A stretch of 64,000 nt of DNA from an uncultured beta proteobacterium (GCA_903886275.1 CAISLN010000106.1:83124-147123); one strand, 5' to 3'; shown: positions 42,482 through 54,624, numbered from the stretch's first letter. Made by a program: numbers and translations. Notes: generated from the sequence alone by a model not told the origin.

Positions 42482-44704
42482 TTAGAACCGGTACTCGCCA
42501 GTCAGTGTGGCACTGCGCCGGGTGCCGGCCACGGTAAAGCCGCCGTTGTCGTAAATCGAATCGTAGTAGCGCTGATCAAACAGGTTTTTGATATTGAACT
42601 GCAGCTTCCACTGGTTTATTTCATAGGCCACCATGGCGTCCCAGCGCACGTAAGCCGGCGCGGTGTTGGGTTGGTATGCGCCATTCAGCGTCGGCACGGC
42701 GCCCGTGCTGGAGGGGTTGAAGCCCTGGCGCTCGCCCTTGGCCTCCAGGCCACCAGCCACAGTCCACTGCGGCGCCACTTTGTAGGTGGTCCAGAGATTG
42801 ACGGTGTAGGCCGGGGTGTTGCGTGCGGTCTGGCCCGCGTAGGCGGATGGGGCCTGGACCAACACGCCACTGGCGTTGTAGTTTTCCGCCACTTCCAGGA
42901 TTTTGGCGTCCATCAGTGACAGCCCGGCAAACACTTCCCATTGCTCGGTAATGCGGCCTGCGACCTCGAACTCCAGGCCATTGGTACGGCGCCTCTTGGT
43001 CAGGATGGCCGCGGTGGATTCCAGGTCGGCACTGCGCTCCCAATCCTTGTTTGCCTGGTAAAGCGCAGCACGCATGGACAGGTCACCGTCCAGCAGCAGC
43101 CATTTGGCGCCAAGTTCCAGTACATCGCTGCGCTCGGCCGGCTGGGGCCTCACCGTCAGCTGGTACAGATCGGCCGTGGGGCTGAACGAGCTGCTCCAGG
43201 CCAGGTAGTAATGCGTGTCATCGCTGGGGTGGAACGACAGGGCCGAGCGGTAGCTGTTCTCGCCAAATTTCAGTGCCGGTGATGCCGTGCCACTGTATTT
43301 GGCGTCCATCAGGTCACGCCGCACGCCGGCGGTGGCCTTCCAGAGGGGAAAAAACTCGACCGTGTTCTGCGCATAAACGGCGTAGGAGTCGCTTTTGAAG
43401 CTGTTGAGGCCTTGGCCGCTCGTGGATTCCTGATAGGGGCGGAAATCCGGCACGGCGACCGTGCCGAAGTTTTGCAAAGACAGGCGGCGGCTGTCTTCAT
43501 TCAGATACTCCACGCCGGCAATGGCCTCGTGGTTCATGCCCCATGCCTTGAACTGGGTGCTGTAGTCGGATTGCAGGGTGAGGGTCTTGTAGCGGGAGGT
43601 GCGCGTCACGTTGCCACCCACCGCACCCGCCGGATCGGGGGGCGTTGCCAGATTGGGCGTCTTTGCCCAGTAGCTGCGGTCATAGTCCGCCATGCGCACC
43701 TGGGTGCGCAACTGACTGGTGGACGAGAGCTTGTATTCATTGATCAGGGTGGTGATCTGGGTATCGCTCTTGTCAAAGGTGTTGTCGTTGCCAAAAAAGG
43801 TGCTGGCTGGCAGCGCCGTGCCCGGCGCGCGCGTGCTGCTATTGAAAGAGACGCCATAGTCCGGGTTGTCATGGGTTTGCAGCTCCAGGTAGTTGAGCCA
43901 GAACTGGTTGTCGGTGTTCTGGTTCAGTCCCAAGCTGAGGGCAACACCTTGTCTGTGCACCTCGGGCTGCGTGCCGGTGCTGGGGTTGCTGCGCCAGCTG
44001 CCTTCATCGCGCTTCATGGCGTTGACACGGATGGATGTGTTTTCGTTGATGGGCTTGTTGATATCAGCCGACAGTTCGGTGTAGCCGTCGGTGCCCACGC
44101 TGGCGCTGATCTTGTTCTGCTCGTACGACTTGGGCATTTTGCTGACCTGGTTGATAACGCCGCCAGCTTGGCCCCGGCCAAACAGCATGGCGCCGGCGCC
44201 ACGCAGCACGTCCACCTGTTCTAGGTTGAAGGTCTCGCGGTTGTACTGTGCTGTGTCGCGGATGCCGTCCAGATACATGTCACCAAAGGTATAGAAGCCG
44301 CGTAGGTTCATGTTATCGCCCGAACGCCCGCCCTCGGCCGCGTTGAACGACAGGCCTGACACATTGCGCAGCGCCTCTTTTAAGGAGCCGACCTGTTGCT
44401 GCTCCATCAAGGCGCTGGTGACGGTGGTGATGGCCTGGGGCACGTCATGCGGGTCTTGTAGCATCTTGCCTACCCGCGTGGTGCTGGCACGCAGCCCGTC
44501 CGGCTTGTCCGCATCGGCCTGGACCTGTACCGTGGCCAGCTCCCGGGTGGCACCCGGCGTTGCGGTTTGGGCCAGTGCTTGCTGCCCCAGGGTGGACAGG
44601 CCGGCCAGCATGAAGGCACCCAGGGGCAGCAGGGCGTGGCCGCGCTTGTCGGCGGGGCTGCAGACCGGCGCTGCCGGGGGATGGGGGAAAGGGCGATGGG
44701 ACAT
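42482..44704 (-). CDS. TonB-dependent catecholate-type siderophore receptor
   Basis: A 740-residue outer-membrane receptor. It has a signal peptide (cleavage after QQALAQ), a plug domain (PQAITTVTSALMEQQ... NLRGFYTFGDMYLDGIRD... VLRGAGAMLFGRGQAGGVINQVSK) and a 22-strand barrel ending in the aromatic GEYRF. It resembles Fiu/PiuA catecholate receptors, which fits the adjacent PiuC. GGAG lies about 10 nt before the ATG. The 92-bp gap from hemP shows no clear Fur site, so it may be read from the tonB promoter. Confidence 0.94.
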   Translation of the reverse strand: MSHRPFPHPPAAPVCSPADKRGHALLPLGAFMLAGLSTLGQQALAQTATPGATRELATVQVQADADKPDGLRASTTRVGKMLQDPHDVPQAITTVTSALMEQQQVGSLKEALRNVSGLSFNAAEGGRSGDNMNLRGFYTFGDMYLDGIRDTAQYNRETFNLEQVDVLRGAGAMLFGRGQAGGVINQVSKMPKSYEQNKISASVGTDGYTELSADINKPINENTSIRVNAMKRDEGSWRSNPSTGTQPEVHRQGVALSLGLNQNTDNQFWLNYLELQTHDNPDYGVSFNSSTRAPGTALPASTFFGNDNTFDKSDTQITTLINEYKLSSTSQLRTQVRMADYDRSYWAKTPNLATPPDPAGAVGGNVTRTSRYKTLTLQSDYSTQFKAWGMNHEAIAGVEYLNEDSRRLSLQNFGTVAVPDFRPYQESTSGQGLNSFKSDSYAVYAQNTVEFFPLWKATAGVRRDLMDAKYSGTASPALKFGENSYRSALSFHPSDDTHYYLAWSSSFSPTADLYQLTVRPQPAERSDVLELGAKWLLLDGDLSMRAALYQANKDWERSADLESTAAILTKRRRTNGLEFEVAGRITEQWEVFAGLSLMDAKILEVAENYNASGVLVQAPSAYAGQTARNTPAYTVNLWTTYKVAPQWTVAGGLEAKGERQGFNPSSTGAVPTLNGAYQPNTAPAYVRWDAMVAYEINQWKLQFNIKNLFDQRYYDSIYDNGGFTVAGTRRSATLTGEYRF

Positions 44705-44796
44705 AGTCAGTCACTCCAGAAACAAAGAGGTTGGTGGCTGGCTAAGGTGCACGCGGCACCTGTTGGCTGGCTGGGATGGAAAGGGCTTAAACGTGG

Positions 44797-44973
44797 CTAC
44801 TTGGTCAGAATTAGCTTGTCCTGGCGGGTGATGCGCAAGCGATAGGCTTCACCCTGGTGCAGGATCACCACCTCGCGTTGGCCGGCAAACAGCTGCGCGC
44901 TGTCCAGCCGGGCCGGCACAGGCGTCTGCAGGGCTTGCACGCCGGCAGGTTGGGGAAGCAGGCTCTCGCTCAT
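44797..44973 (-). CDS. hemP: hemin uptake protein HemP/HmuP
   Basis: A 58-residue protein starting at ATG 44973 (MSESLLPQPAGVQAL). It ends with the HemP signature AYRLRITRQDKLILTK. HemP/HmuP proteins bind DNA or haem-uptake regulators in betaproteobacteria and promote TonB-receptor expression. It starts 10 bp after exbD, completing tonB-exbB-exbD-hemP. Confidence 0.9.
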   Translation of the reverse strand: MSESLLPQPAGVQALQTPVPARLDSAQLFAGQREVVILHQGEAYRLRITRQDKLILTK

Positions 44974-44983
44974 GGGCGCATGC

Positions 44984-45403
44984 TCATGGTTTGGACGGAT
45001 CGGTCACAAAGCCAATCCGGCTTAGCCCGGCTTGGGCGGCGGCCGACATGATTTGCGCCACTTTTTCATAGGGCGTGGTGCGCTCGGCACGAATGTGCAG
45101 GGCCGGTTGCGGTTGCAGGGTGGCGGCTTGTTGCAGATGCGCCTGCAGTGCCCCGCCGTCCACACGCTCGCCGTTCCAGTACACGCTGCTGCTGGCATCA
45201 ATGGACAGCTGCACGTTGTCGGCCTTCTGGACTTGCGGTGTCGATACCGCCCGTGGCAAATCCATCTTCACCGCATGTGTGAGCATGGGGGCGGTGACCA
45301 GAAAAATCACCAGCAGCACCAGCATCACATCAATCAGCGGCACCATGTTGATCTCGGCCATGGGTGCGTTGTCGTCGCTGCCTTCAAGGCTGCCAAAGCT
45401 CAT
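44984..45403 (-). CDS. exbD: biopolymer transport protein ExbD
   Basis: A 139-residue inner-membrane protein with one transmembrane helix. It contains the proton-pathway Asp in NMVPLIDVMLVLLVIFLVTAP and a periplasmic domain. It energises TonB together with ExbB. ATG 45403 overlaps the exbB stop as ATGA. Confidence 0.95.
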   Translation of the reverse strand: MSFGSLEGSDDNAPMAEINMVPLIDVMLVLLVIFLVTAPMLTHAVKMDLPRAVSTPQVQKADNVQLSIDASSSVYWNGERVDGGALQAHLQQAATLQPQPALHIRAERTTPYEKVAQIMSAAAQAGLSRIGFVTDPSKP

Positions 45404-46176
45404 TGCGCACCGCCTTGTACGGCCACGGCATGTTGGGCGCGGGCGAGGTTGATGACCTTGTCGCTGGTGACGCGGGCATCTTCACGCAACGGCGAAGATT
45501 TGATGCCCGTGGCCAAAAAATTGTGAACGTCGTAGGCAAAGGAGTTGAGTTGGGCCAGCGTGTTTCGGGTGGCACGTGCAAAGCTGTTGTAGGCGATGGC
45601 CGCTGGGATGGCCACGGCCAGTCCGATGCCGGTCATGATCAGAGCTTCACCCACAGGGCCGGCCACCTGGTCCAGCGAGCCCTGGCCACTTTGGCCGATA
45701 GCCATCAGGGCATGGTAAATGCCCCAAACGGTACCCAGCAGGCCGACAAAGGGGGCACTGGAAGCCACCGTGGCCAAAAAGGTCTGGCCAAATTCCAGCT
45801 TGTACTTGTCTTCTTCAATGGCTCGGCGCAGGGCTCGGGTTAGCATTTCGTCCGGCGCGCCGGCATCCATTAGGCTTGAGACCTCATTGTGCCGGCTCAG
45901 CTGATTCATCGCAGTAAATCCGTGGTGCAACAGGTGGGAGAAGGGCTCCGGCGTGCCGGTGCTACGGATCTCGGTGGCCACGGCCTCCAGATTCTGGGCA
46001 TCCCAGAAAATGCCCAAGAAACGCCGGCTTTGGCGGCTGGCGCGCAGCAGTTGTACACCCTTGGTGACGATCAAATACCAGCTCACCACCGAGCCTAGTA
46101 GCAGCACCGCTAGCACGACGCGTGCCACACCATCTGTGTGCTCCAGGAAATGGGCGAAGCCCAGAGTTTCATTCAT
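45400..46176 (-). CDS. exbB: biopolymer transport protein ExbB (MotA/TolQ/ExbB family)
   Basis: A 258-residue protein with three transmembrane helices. The conserved region VASSAPFVGLLGTVWGIYHALM and the segment GEALIMTGIGLAVAIPAAIAYN are present. It forms the pentameric proton channel around ExbD. ATG 46176 is chosen with AAGG upstream; a TTG nine bases earlier is less likely. It starts 5 bp after the tonB stop. Confidence 0.95.
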   Translation of the reverse strand: MNETLGFAHFLEHTDGVARVVLAVLLLGSVVSWYLIVTKGVQLLRASRQSRRFLGIFWDAQNLEAVATEIRSTGTPEPFSHLLHHGFTAMNQLSRHNEVSSLMDAGAPDEMLTRALRRAIEEDKYKLEFGQTFLATVASSAPFVGLLGTVWGIYHALMAIGQSGQGSLDQVAGPVGEALIMTGIGLAVAIPAAIAYNSFARATRNTLAQLNSFAYDVHNFLATGIKSSPLREDARVTSDKVINLARAQHAVAVQGGAQ

Positions 46177-46181
46177 ATCAA

Positions 46182-46901
46182 TCAACCTTTTAGACTAAAA
46201 ACAAGGGGGATCAGAACCCATGCGCTGACTGCCGCTGTGCCCTGGCGCGCAGGTGAAAACTTCCAGCGGCTGACGGCCGCTGCAGCGGACCGGTCCAGCC
46301 GCTCAAAACCTGAGCTTGTGTGCAGTTCCACCTTGCCGGGCAGGCCCGTGGCCTCAACAAACACATGCAGCACCACCTTGCCTTCTTCGCGCGTGCGGCG
46401 TGATAGCGGGGGGTAGCTAGGGACCGGGTTGTCCAGGTAGTCGGCATCAAAGCGGGGCGCGGTGGTGCTGGTCAGTGGGGCCGGTGACGGTGGAGCCGAA
46501 GGTGCAGCCGTAGCGGCTGCGGCCTGGATCGGAGGCTGAATGCTGGCGGGGGCGAGCTTGGGCACTTCAGTAGCCGCTGGCACAGCGGGCCCTTCGGTGG
46601 CCAAGACCGGCAGGTCAGCAGCGGCTTGCGGCCGGCTTTGCGGGCTTACGGGCAAGGGTTTGGGCGGCGTGGTATCGGCCTTTGGCGGGGCTGGCACGGG
46701 CGCTTTGGTTTCGGGTGCTGCGGCAATTACTTCCACCATCAGCGCCTGCGGTGGCACAGCGGGGGCGTGCAAGGCCATCAGTGTCGCGATGGCCGCTGCA
46801 TGCGCCACCACCACCAGTGCCAGGGGGGCGCTGGCCAAGCGGGGCCGGGCGTGCAGCGCAAGCGCTGGTCGGTTTTCGCCGCCCTGCAACTCAGGCCGCA
46901 C
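46182..46901 (-). CDS. tonB: TonB energy transducer
   Basis: A 239-residue protein starting at GTG 46901 with GGGAG 8 nt upstream. A transmembrane helix at about residues 24-46 is followed by a long Pro/Ala-rich periplasmic spacer. The C-terminal TonB domain (YPPLSRRTREEGKVVLHVFV... SGFERLDRSAAAAVSRWKF) contacts TonB boxes of receptors. First gene of the iron operon, divergent from uvrB, with a Fur-like site between. Confidence 0.93.
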   Translation of the reverse strand: MRPELQGGENRPALALHARPRLASAPLALVVVAHAAAIATLMALHAPAVPPQALMVEVIAAAPETKAPVPAPPKADTTPPKPLPVSPQSRPQAAADLPVLATEGPAVPAATEVPKLAPASIQPPIQAAAATAAPSAPPSPAPLTSTTAPRFDADYLDNPVPSYPPLSRRTREEGKVVLHVFVEATGLPGKVELHTSSGFERLDRSAAAAVSRWKFSPARQGTAAVSAWVLIPLVFSLKG

Positions 46902-46984
46902 GGGACAGCTCCCTGTGATAGGAGACGGCGATTATTTTCATGGGTTGTGAAGGTGTGAGTACCAAAAAAGTTCCTTATTCTATA

Positions 46985-46999
46985 TGAGAATCATTCGCA
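46985..46999. promoter_or_regulatory. Fur-box-like site upstream of tonB
   Basis: TGAGAATCATTCGCA matches the 7-1-7 Fur model TGATAAT-N-ATTATCA at 11 of 14 positions. It lies 84 bp before the tonB GTG and 75 bp before uvrB, and is the only such site seen in the iron locus. Iron-dependent repression of tonB-exbBD-hemP is therefore likely. Confidence 0.65.
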
Positions 47000-47073
47000 T
47001 CAAAGAGGTGAGGGAATTTTTTTGGCAGGTCTGGTCTACAGTGCGTGTTTTGCCTTTGCGGAACTCTGTTGCC

Positions 47074-49191
47074 ATGCCCGTTTCCAAGTCTGTTGCCGCC
47101 CTTGTCGCCGAGTCCGGAGATGCCGAGCGCACCGGCACCTTTGTGCGCTTCCCCGATTCGCCCTTCGAGCTCTACCAACCCTATCCCCCGGCCGGTGACC
47201 AGCCCGAAGCCATCCGCCAGTTGGTCGAGGGCATTCACGACGGCGAGGTGTTCCAGACCCTGCTCGGCGTGACCGGCTCGGGCAAGACCTTCACCATGGC
47301 CAATGTGATTGCCCAGATGGGTCGCCCGGCCATTGTGTTTGCGCCCAACAAGACCCTGGCCGCGCAGCTCTACAGCGAATTTCGCGAGTTCTTCCCCAAG
47401 AACGCGGTGGAGTACTTCGTCAGCTACTACGACTACTACCAGCCCGAGGCCTATGTGCCCCAGCGCGACCTGTTTATCGAGAAGGACTCGGCCATCAACG
47501 AGCACATCGAACAGATGCGGCTAAGTTGCACCAAGAGCGTGTTGGAGCGCCGCGATGTGATCATCGTAGCTACCGTGTCCGCCATCTACGGTATCGGCCA
47601 GCCCGAGGCTTATCACAAAATGATCATGACCCTGCGTGTGGGTGACAAAAAAGGCCAGCGCGACCTGATCAGCCAACTGGTGCGCATGCAGTACCAGCGC
47701 AACGACATCGACTTTTCGCGTGGCGCCTTTCGCGTGCGCGGCGACACCATCGACGTCTTCCCCGCCGAGCACAGTGAGATGGCCATTCGCATCGAGCTGT
47801 TTGATGACGAGATCGAGTCGCTGCAACTTTTTGATCCGCTCACCGGGCGCATCCGCCAGAAGATTCCGCGCTTTACCGTTTACCCCAGCAGCCACTATGT
47901 GACGCCACGCGAGCAGGTGCTGGCCGCTGTGGAGACCATCAAGCTGGAGCTCTCCGATCGCCTGAAAGAGTTCATCTCCATGGGCAAGTTGGTGGAGGCG
48001 CAGCGCCTAGAGCAGCGCACCCGCTTTGATCTGGAAATGCTCAGCGAGGTGGGCCACTGCAAGGGCATCGAGAACTACTCGCGCCACCTGAGCGCCGCCG
48101 CCCCCGGCGATCCACCTGCCACGCTGACCGACTATTTGCCCAAGGACGCGCTGATGTTTCTGGACGAAAGCCATGTGCTGATCGGCCAGTTTGGCGGCAT
48201 GTACAACGGCGACCGCTCGCGCAAAACCACGCTGGTGGAATATGGGTTTCGCCTGCCCAGCGCGCTGGACAACCGTCCGCTCAAGTTCGAGGAGTTCGAG
48301 GCCCGCATGCGCCAAGCCGTGTTTGTTTCGGCCACGCCCGCGCAGTGGGAGAAGGACCATTCCGGCAAGGTGGTGGAGCAGGTGGTGCGCCCCACCGGTC
48401 TGGTGGACCCCGAGGTGGAGGTGCGCCCGGCCACCAACCAAGTCGATGATGTGCTGCAGGAAATCCGCATCCGCGTCGAGAAGAACGAGCGGGTGCTGAT
48501 CACCACGCTCACCAAGCGCATGGCCGAGCAGTTGACGGACTATTTGAGCGACAACGGCGTCAAGGTGCGCTATCTGCACAGCGATGTGGACACGGTGGAG
48601 CGGGTCGAGATTTTGCGCGACCTGCGCCTGGGCACCTTTGATGTACTGGTTGGCATCAACCTTTTGCGCGAGGGTCTGGACATTCCCGAGGTCTCGCTGG
48701 TGGCGATTTTGGACGCCGACAAGGAGGGTTTTTTGCGCTCCGAGCGTTCACTGATCCAGACCATTGGCCGCGCCGCCCGCAACCTGGAGGGCAGGGCGAT
48801 TTTGTATGCCGACAAGAGGACCGACTCGATGGAGCGCGCCATCGGCGAGACCGAGCGCCGGCGCGCCAAGCAGGTGGCGCACAACCTGGAGCGCGGCATC
48901 ACGCCCCGCGCCATCGTCAAGAAGGTGCGCGACCTGATCGACGGCGTCTACAGCGAGAAGGCGGGCAAGGAAGCCGAGCGCCTGGAGCGCGACGCCGTGG
49001 CCCGCGCGCAGGTGGAGGACATGAGCGAGAAGGATGTGTCGCGCGAAATCAAGCGGCTCGAGAAGCTGATGATGGAGCACGCCCGCAACCTCGAATTCGA
49101 GAAGGCCGCCCGCGTGCGCGACCAACTCGGCATCCTCAAGCAACAGGCCTTCGGTGCGCCGGGCGCGGACAACCTGGTGCCTATTCCCTGA
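47074..49191 (+). CDS. uvrB: excinuclease ABC subunit B
   Basis: A 705-residue helicase-like damage-verification subunit of nucleotide excision repair. Walker A is GVTGSGKT, the beta-hairpin region is [24 protein letters not shown] is the helicase motif II, and QTIGRAARN is motif VI. A C-terminal UVR domain binds UvrC. ATG 47074 gives the usual short N-terminal extension; the open frame upstream covers the Fur-like site. No clear LexA box is visible. Confidence 0.97.
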   Translation: MPVSKSVAALVAESGDAERTGTFVRFPDSPFELYQPYPPAGDQPEAIRQLVEGIHDGEVFQTLLGVTGSGKTFTMANVIAQMGRPAIVFAPNKTLAAQLYSEFREFFPKNAVEYFVSYYDYYQPEAYVPQRDLFIEKDSAINEHIEQMRLSCTKSVLERRDVIIVATVSAIYGIGQPEAYHKMIMTLRVGDKKGQRDLISQLVRMQYQRNDIDFSRGAFRVRGDTIDVFPAEHSEMAIRIELFDDEIESLQLFDPLTGRIRQKIPRFTVYPSSHYVTPREQVLAAVETIKLELSDRLKEFISMGKLVEAQRLEQRTRFDLEMLSEVGHCKGIENYSRHLSAAAPGDPPATLTDYLPKDALMFLDESHVLIGQFGGMYNGDRSRKTTLVEYGFRLPSALDNRPLKFEEFEARMRQAVFVSATPAQWEKDHSGKVVEQVVRPTGLVDPEVEVRPATNQVDDVLQEIRIRVEKNERVLITTLTKRMAEQLTDYLSDNGVKVRYLHSDVDTVERVEILRDLRLGTFDVLVGINLLREGLDIPEVSLVAILDADKEGFLRSERSLIQTIGRAARNLEGRAILYADKRTDSMERAIGETERRRAKQVAHNLERGITPRAIVKKVRDLIDGVYSEKAGKEAERLERDAVARAQVEDMSEKDVSREIKRLEKLMMEHARNLEFEKAARVRDQLGILKQQAFGAPGADNLVPIP

Positions 49192-49227
49192 GAGTTGCAA
49201 GGTCTTGCGACTGATCAGTCTACTTAC

Positions 49228-49250
49228 CCGAGCGGAACACTCGGTTTATT
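49228..49250 (+). terminator. weak terminator after uvrB
   Basis: A 5-bp stem CCGAG/CTCGG (49228-49232 with 49240-49244) with a 7-nt loop is followed by TTTATT. It separates uvrB from the iscR promoter. Confidence 0.45.
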
Positions 49251-49278
49251 GCTATACTTGAACGCATTAGTCAACCAA
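49250..49278 (+). promoter_or_regulatory. iscR promoter with IscR type-1 site
   Basis: TGC-TATACT (49250-49258) is an extended -10. A 25-bp segment from 49254 (ATACTTGA...) to 49278, including AGTCAAC at 49269-49275, matches the E. coli type-1 IscR consensus at about 20 of 25 positions. It overlaps the -10, fitting repression of the isc operon by [2Fe-2S]-IscR. Confidence 0.78.
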
Positions 49279-49290
49279 ATGGAGTTTGCC

Positions 49291-49833
49291 ATGCGTCTCA
49301 CCACCAAAGGTCGTTTTGCGGTCACCGCGATGATCGATTTAGGCTTGCGTCAAGCCGGCGGACCCGTGACCTTGGCTGCCATCAGCCAGCGTCAGCAGAT
49401 CTCGCTGTCTTACCTGGAGCAGCTGTTTGGCAAACTGCGCCGCCATGAGCTGGTGGAATCCACCCGTGGCCCCGGTGGCGGTTACACACTGGCCCGCAAG
49501 GCCGCAGACATCACCGTGGCCGACATCATTGTGTCGGTGGATGAGCCGATCGACGCCACCCAATGCGGCGGCAAGGAAAACTGCTTGGGCGAAGGCAACC
49601 GCTGCATGACGCATGACCTATGGGCCTCGTTGAACACCCGCATGGTGGAGTTTTTGGACTCCGTCACCCTGCAAAAGCTGGTGGACGAGCAACTGGCCAA
49701 GGGCCTGCAGATTGAAGACAAGCCCACCGTCAAACGCGCCATCTCGGCCATGCCGGTGACCAAGCCGATTCGCATCAATGCACCGAATTCGGTGTTTGCC
49801 CTGGGCAACGCCTTTTCCATCTCCAAGAACTGA
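49291..49833 (+). CDS. iscR: Fe-S cluster regulator IscR (Rrf2 family)
   Basis: A 180-residue Rrf2 regulator. The winged helix contains ISQRQQISLSYLEQLFGKLRR. Cluster ligands are Cys92, Cys98, Cys105 and His108; the last cysteine interval is one residue longer than in E. coli. A C-terminal extension of about 30 residues beyond E. coli IscR is present. ATG 49291 has GGAG 6 nt upstream. It heads iscRSUA-hscBA-fdx and most likely represses it through the site upstream. Confidence 0.95.
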   Translation: MRLTTKGRFAVTAMIDLGLRQAGGPVTLAAISQRQQISLSYLEQLFGKLRRHELVESTRGPGGGYTLARKAADITVADIIVSVDEPIDATQCGGKENCLGEGNRCMTHDLWASLNTRMVEFLDSVTLQKLVDEQLAKGLQIEDKPTVKRAISAMPVTKPIRINAPNSVFALGNAFSISKN

Positions 49834-49892
49834 TGGTGCTGGCCTGCAAGGCCTCTCCATTCCACCCACCTTTAGTCTGAACCGAGTGATTC

Positions 49893-51113
49893 ATGGACAC
49901 CACGCCCCACTTTCCTATTTACATGGACTACAGCGCCACCAACCCCTGCGACGAGCGGGTCGTGGACGCCATGGTTCCCTGGTTGCGCAACCACTTTGGC
50001 AACCCGGCTTCACGCAGCCACGCCTGGGGTTGGGAAGCGGAAGCCGCAGTTGAAAAAGGCCGCGAGCAGGTAGCCGCTCTGATCGGTGCCGACCCGCGCG
50101 AGATCGTCTGGACCTCCGGTGCCACCGAATCCAATAACCTGGCCTTGAAGGGTGCTGCGCACTTTTACCAAAGCAAGGGCAAGCACCTGATCACCGTGAA
50201 GACAGAGCACAAGGCGGTGCTTGACACCTGCCGCGAGTTGGAGCGCCAGGGCTTTGAAGTGACCTACCTGGACGTGCAGGCCGACGGCATGTTGGACCTG
50301 GAAGTGTTCAAGGCGGCCATACGTCCCGACACCATTTTGGCCAGCGTCATGTTCGTCAACAATGAAATCGGTGTGATCCAAGACGTGGCCGCCATAGGCG
50401 CCATCTGCCGCGAAAAGGGTGTGATCTTCCATTCGGACGCCGCGCAAGCCACCGGCCGTGTGGATATCGACTTGACGACCCTGCCGATCGACCTGATGAG
50501 CCTGACCTCGCACAAGACCTATGGCCCAAAGGGCATTGGTGCCCTGTTTGTGCGCCGCAAACCGCGCATCCGCCTGGAAGCGCAAATGCATGGCGGTGGC
50601 CACGAGCGCGGCATGCGCAGTGGCACGCTGCCCACGCACCAAATCGTTGGTATGGGCGAGGCCTACCGCATTGCCAAGGAAGAGATGGCCGGCGAGAACA
50701 TCCGCATCCGTGCCCTGCATGACCGCATGCTGGCCGGACTGAAGGACATCGAGCAGGTGTTTATCAATGGCCACACCGAGAAGCGGGTGCCGCACAACCT
50801 CAACATGAGCTTTAACTATGTCGAGGGCGAGTCGCTCATGATGGGTATCAAGGGCCTGGCTGTGAGCAGCGGTTCTGCCTGCACCTCGGCCAGCCTGGAG
50901 CCCAGCTACGTGCTGCGCGCCTTGGGTCGCAGCGACGAGTTGGCCCACAGCAGCCTGCGCATGACGATTGGTCGCTGGACCACGGAAGCCGAGATCGACT
51001 ATGCCGTGGACACCATCAAAAAGAACGTCGCCAAGCTGCGCGACCTGAGCCCCCTGTGGGATATGTACCAAGACGGCATCGATATTTCCACTATCCAGTG
51101 GGCAGCACATTAA
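49893..51113 (+). CDS. iscS: cysteine desulfurase IscS
   Basis: A 406-residue PLP enzyme that takes sulfur from cysteine for Fe-S cluster and tRNA thiolation. PLP-Lys lies in [23 protein letters not shown] is the cofactor segment, and the mobile catalytic Cys is in [21 protein letters not shown]. It starts 59 bp after iscR and precedes iscU. Confidence 0.97.
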   Translation: MDTTPHFPIYMDYSATNPCDERVVDAMVPWLRNHFGNPASRSHAWGWEAEAAVEKGREQVAALIGADPREIVWTSGATESNNLALKGAAHFYQSKGKHLITVKTEHKAVLDTCRELERQGFEVTYLDVQADGMLDLEVFKAAIRPDTILASVMFVNNEIGVIQDVAAIGAICREKGVIFHSDAAQATGRVDIDLTTLPIDLMSLTSHKTYGPKGIGALFVRRKPRIRLEAQMHGGGHERGMRSGTLPTHQIVGMGEAYRIAKEEMAGENIRIRALHDRMLAGLKDIEQVFINGHTEKRVPHNLNMSFNYVEGESLMMGIKGLAVSSGSACTSASLEPSYVLRALGRSDELAHSSLRMTIGRWTTEAEIDYAVDTIKKNVAKLRDLSPLWDMYQDGIDISTIQWAAH

Positions 51114-51135
51114 TTGAGATAAAGAGGTAAAAAAA

Positions 51136-51522
51136 ATGGCCTATTCTGAAAAAGTGGTTGACCACTACGAAAACCCCCGCAATGTCGGCTCCTTTGACAA
51201 GGGCGACGAAGATGTAGGCACTGGCATGGTGGGCGCCCCCGCCTGCGGCGACGTGATGAAGCTGCAGATCAAGGTCAACCCGCAAACCGGCATCATCGAA
51301 GACGCACGCTTTAAGACCTACGGTTGCGGTTCGGCCATTGCATCGAGCTCGCTGGTGACCGAATGGGTCAAGGGCAAGACCCTGGACCAGGCCGCCGCCC
51401 TGAAGAACAGCGAGATCGCCGAAGAGTTGGCCCTGCCACCGGTGAAAATTCACTGCTCCATCCTGGCCGAAGACGCCATCAAGGCAGCGGTCGAGGACTA
51501 CAAAAAGAAACACCTGAACTGA
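51136..51522 (+). CDS. iscU: Fe-S cluster scaffold IscU
   Basis: A 128-residue scaffold. Three ligand cysteines are in [23 protein letters not shown] and [16 protein letters not shown], the HscA recognition motif, is kept. AGAGG precedes the ATG by a poly-A spacer. Confidence 0.97.
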   Translation: MAYSEKVVDHYENPRNVGSFDKGDEDVGTGMVGAPACGDVMKLQIKVNPQTGIIEDARFKTYGCGSAIASSSLVTEWVKGKTLDQAAALKNSEIAEELALPPVKIHCSILAEDAIKAAVEDYKKKHLN

Positions 51523-51523
51523 T

Positions 51524-51847
51524 ATGGCGATATCCCTGACCGAGGCCGCAGCACGCCACGTCACCCGTTACCTTGCCAAGCGCGGCAAGGGTGTGGGTGT
51601 GCGTCTGGGCGTCAAGACCACCGGCTGTTCCGGGCTGGCCTACCAGCTCGAATATGTGGACGCATTCGCACCCGAGGACATGGTCTTCGAGGGCCATGGC
51701 GTCAAGGTGCTGGTGGACCCGAAAAGCCTGGCCTATATCGATGGCACCGAGCTCGACTTTGTGCGCGAGGGGCTCAACGAGGGCTTTCGCTTCAACAACC
51801 CCAACGAACGGGACAAATGCGGCTGCGGTGAGTCGTTTCGCGTGTGA
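51524..51847 (+). CDS. iscA: Fe-S assembly protein IscA (A-type carrier)
   Basis: A 107-residue A-type carrier with the three conserved cysteines in TTGCSGLAY and the C-terminal CGCGESF. It starts one base after the iscU stop and its own stop overlaps the hscB GTG start (GTGA). Confidence 0.96.
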   Translation: MAISLTEAAARHVTRYLAKRGKGVGVRLGVKTTGCSGLAYQLEYVDAFAPEDMVFEGHGVKVLVDPKSLAYIDGTELDFVREGLNEGFRFNNPNERDKCGCGESFRV

Positions 51848-52359
51848 ACCTGCACGACGACGACTTTGAACTGTTCGGTCTGGACAGACAGTTCGCACAG
51901 GACCGTGCGGCCATTGATGCGCGCTGGAAAGACCTGCAGCGCGAGGCCCATCCCGATAAATTTGCCGCCCAAGGGCCTGCAGCCCAACGCATTGCCATGC
52001 AATGGTCGGTGCGCATCAACGAGGCCTACCAAAGGCTCAAAGACCCGCTCAAGCGCGCCGCCTATTTGTGCGAGCTCGAAGGCTTTGCGATCAACGCCCA
52101 CAGCAACACCGCCATGCCGAGCGCATTTTTGATGCAGCAGATGGAATGGCGCGAGGCCTTGGACGATGCCAGGGGCCTGGAGCCGCTGGAGGAGTTGTCT
52201 GAAACGGTGGAACACAGCAAGGAGCAGGTGTTGCACCACTGCGCCGCGCTGCTAGACGAACAACAAGACTATGCCGCTGCGGTCGGTCTGGTGAGGATTT
52301 TGATGTTTATCGAAAAGTTCTCCCACGACCTGAGCCAGCGACTGGACCAATTCGCATAA
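51844..52359 (+). CDS. hscB: Fe-S co-chaperone HscB (J-domain)
   Basis: A 171-residue J-protein starting at GTG 51844. The J-domain (about 5-75) has the HPD motif in EAHPDKFA, and the C-terminal helices bind IscU. It stimulates HscA ATPase. The GTGA overlap with iscA supports coupled translation. Confidence 0.96.
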   Translation: MNLHDDDFELFGLDRQFAQDRAAIDARWKDLQREAHPDKFAAQGPAAQRIAMQWSVRINEAYQRLKDPLKRAAYLCELEGFAINAHSNTAMPSAFLMQQMEWREALDDARGLEPLEELSETVEHSKEQVLHHCAALLDEQQDYAAAVGLVRILMFIEKFSHDLSQRLDQFA

Positions 52360-52366
52360 AGAGACG

Positions 52367-54223
<1,857 letters not shown>

Positions 54224-54232
54224 GCTCACACC

Positions 54233-54571
54233 ATGCCCATCATCAAGATACTGCCGCACCCGGAATACTGCCCGCAGGGACGCGACATCAGCGCGCCGGC
54301 CGGCACCTCGATCTGCGAAGCCCTGCTGGAAAACGGCATCAACATCGAACATGCCTGCGACATGAGCTGCGCCTGCACCACCTGCCATGTGGTGGTGCGT
54401 GAAGGCTTTGCCTCGCTCAATGAATTGGAAGAAACCGAAGAAGACCTGCTAGACCGCGCCTGGGGCTTAGCGCCCAACTCGCGCCTGAGCTGCCAGGCCA
54501 TCCTGGCGCAAAAAGACCTGGTGGTGGAGATACCCAAATACTCCATCAACCACGCCAAAGAAAATCACTAA
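54233..54571 (+). CDS. fdx: [2Fe-2S] ferredoxin Fdx (adrenodoxin type)
   Basis: A 112-residue ferredoxin. Cluster ligands are in ACDMSCACTTCHV (C-x5-C-x2-C) and the later Cys of LSCQAI. It supplies electrons for cluster assembly. Last clear isc gene; iscX is not found downstream. Confidence 0.96.
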   Translation: MPIIKILPHPEYCPQGRDISAPAGTSICEALLENGINIEHACDMSCACTTCHVVVREGFASLNELEETEEDLLDRAWGLAPNSRLSCQAILAQKDLVVEIPKYSINHAKENH

Positions 54572-54624
54572 AGCAAGTTGGGCGGGCCGGGCGGCTAAAC
54601 ATCCCACACAGGCAGAATAAGCAC

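Noticed and set aside
47021..47073. LexA box before uvrB
   Set aside because: Fragments such as CTGG and ACAG are present but not the CTGT-N8-ACAG spacing.
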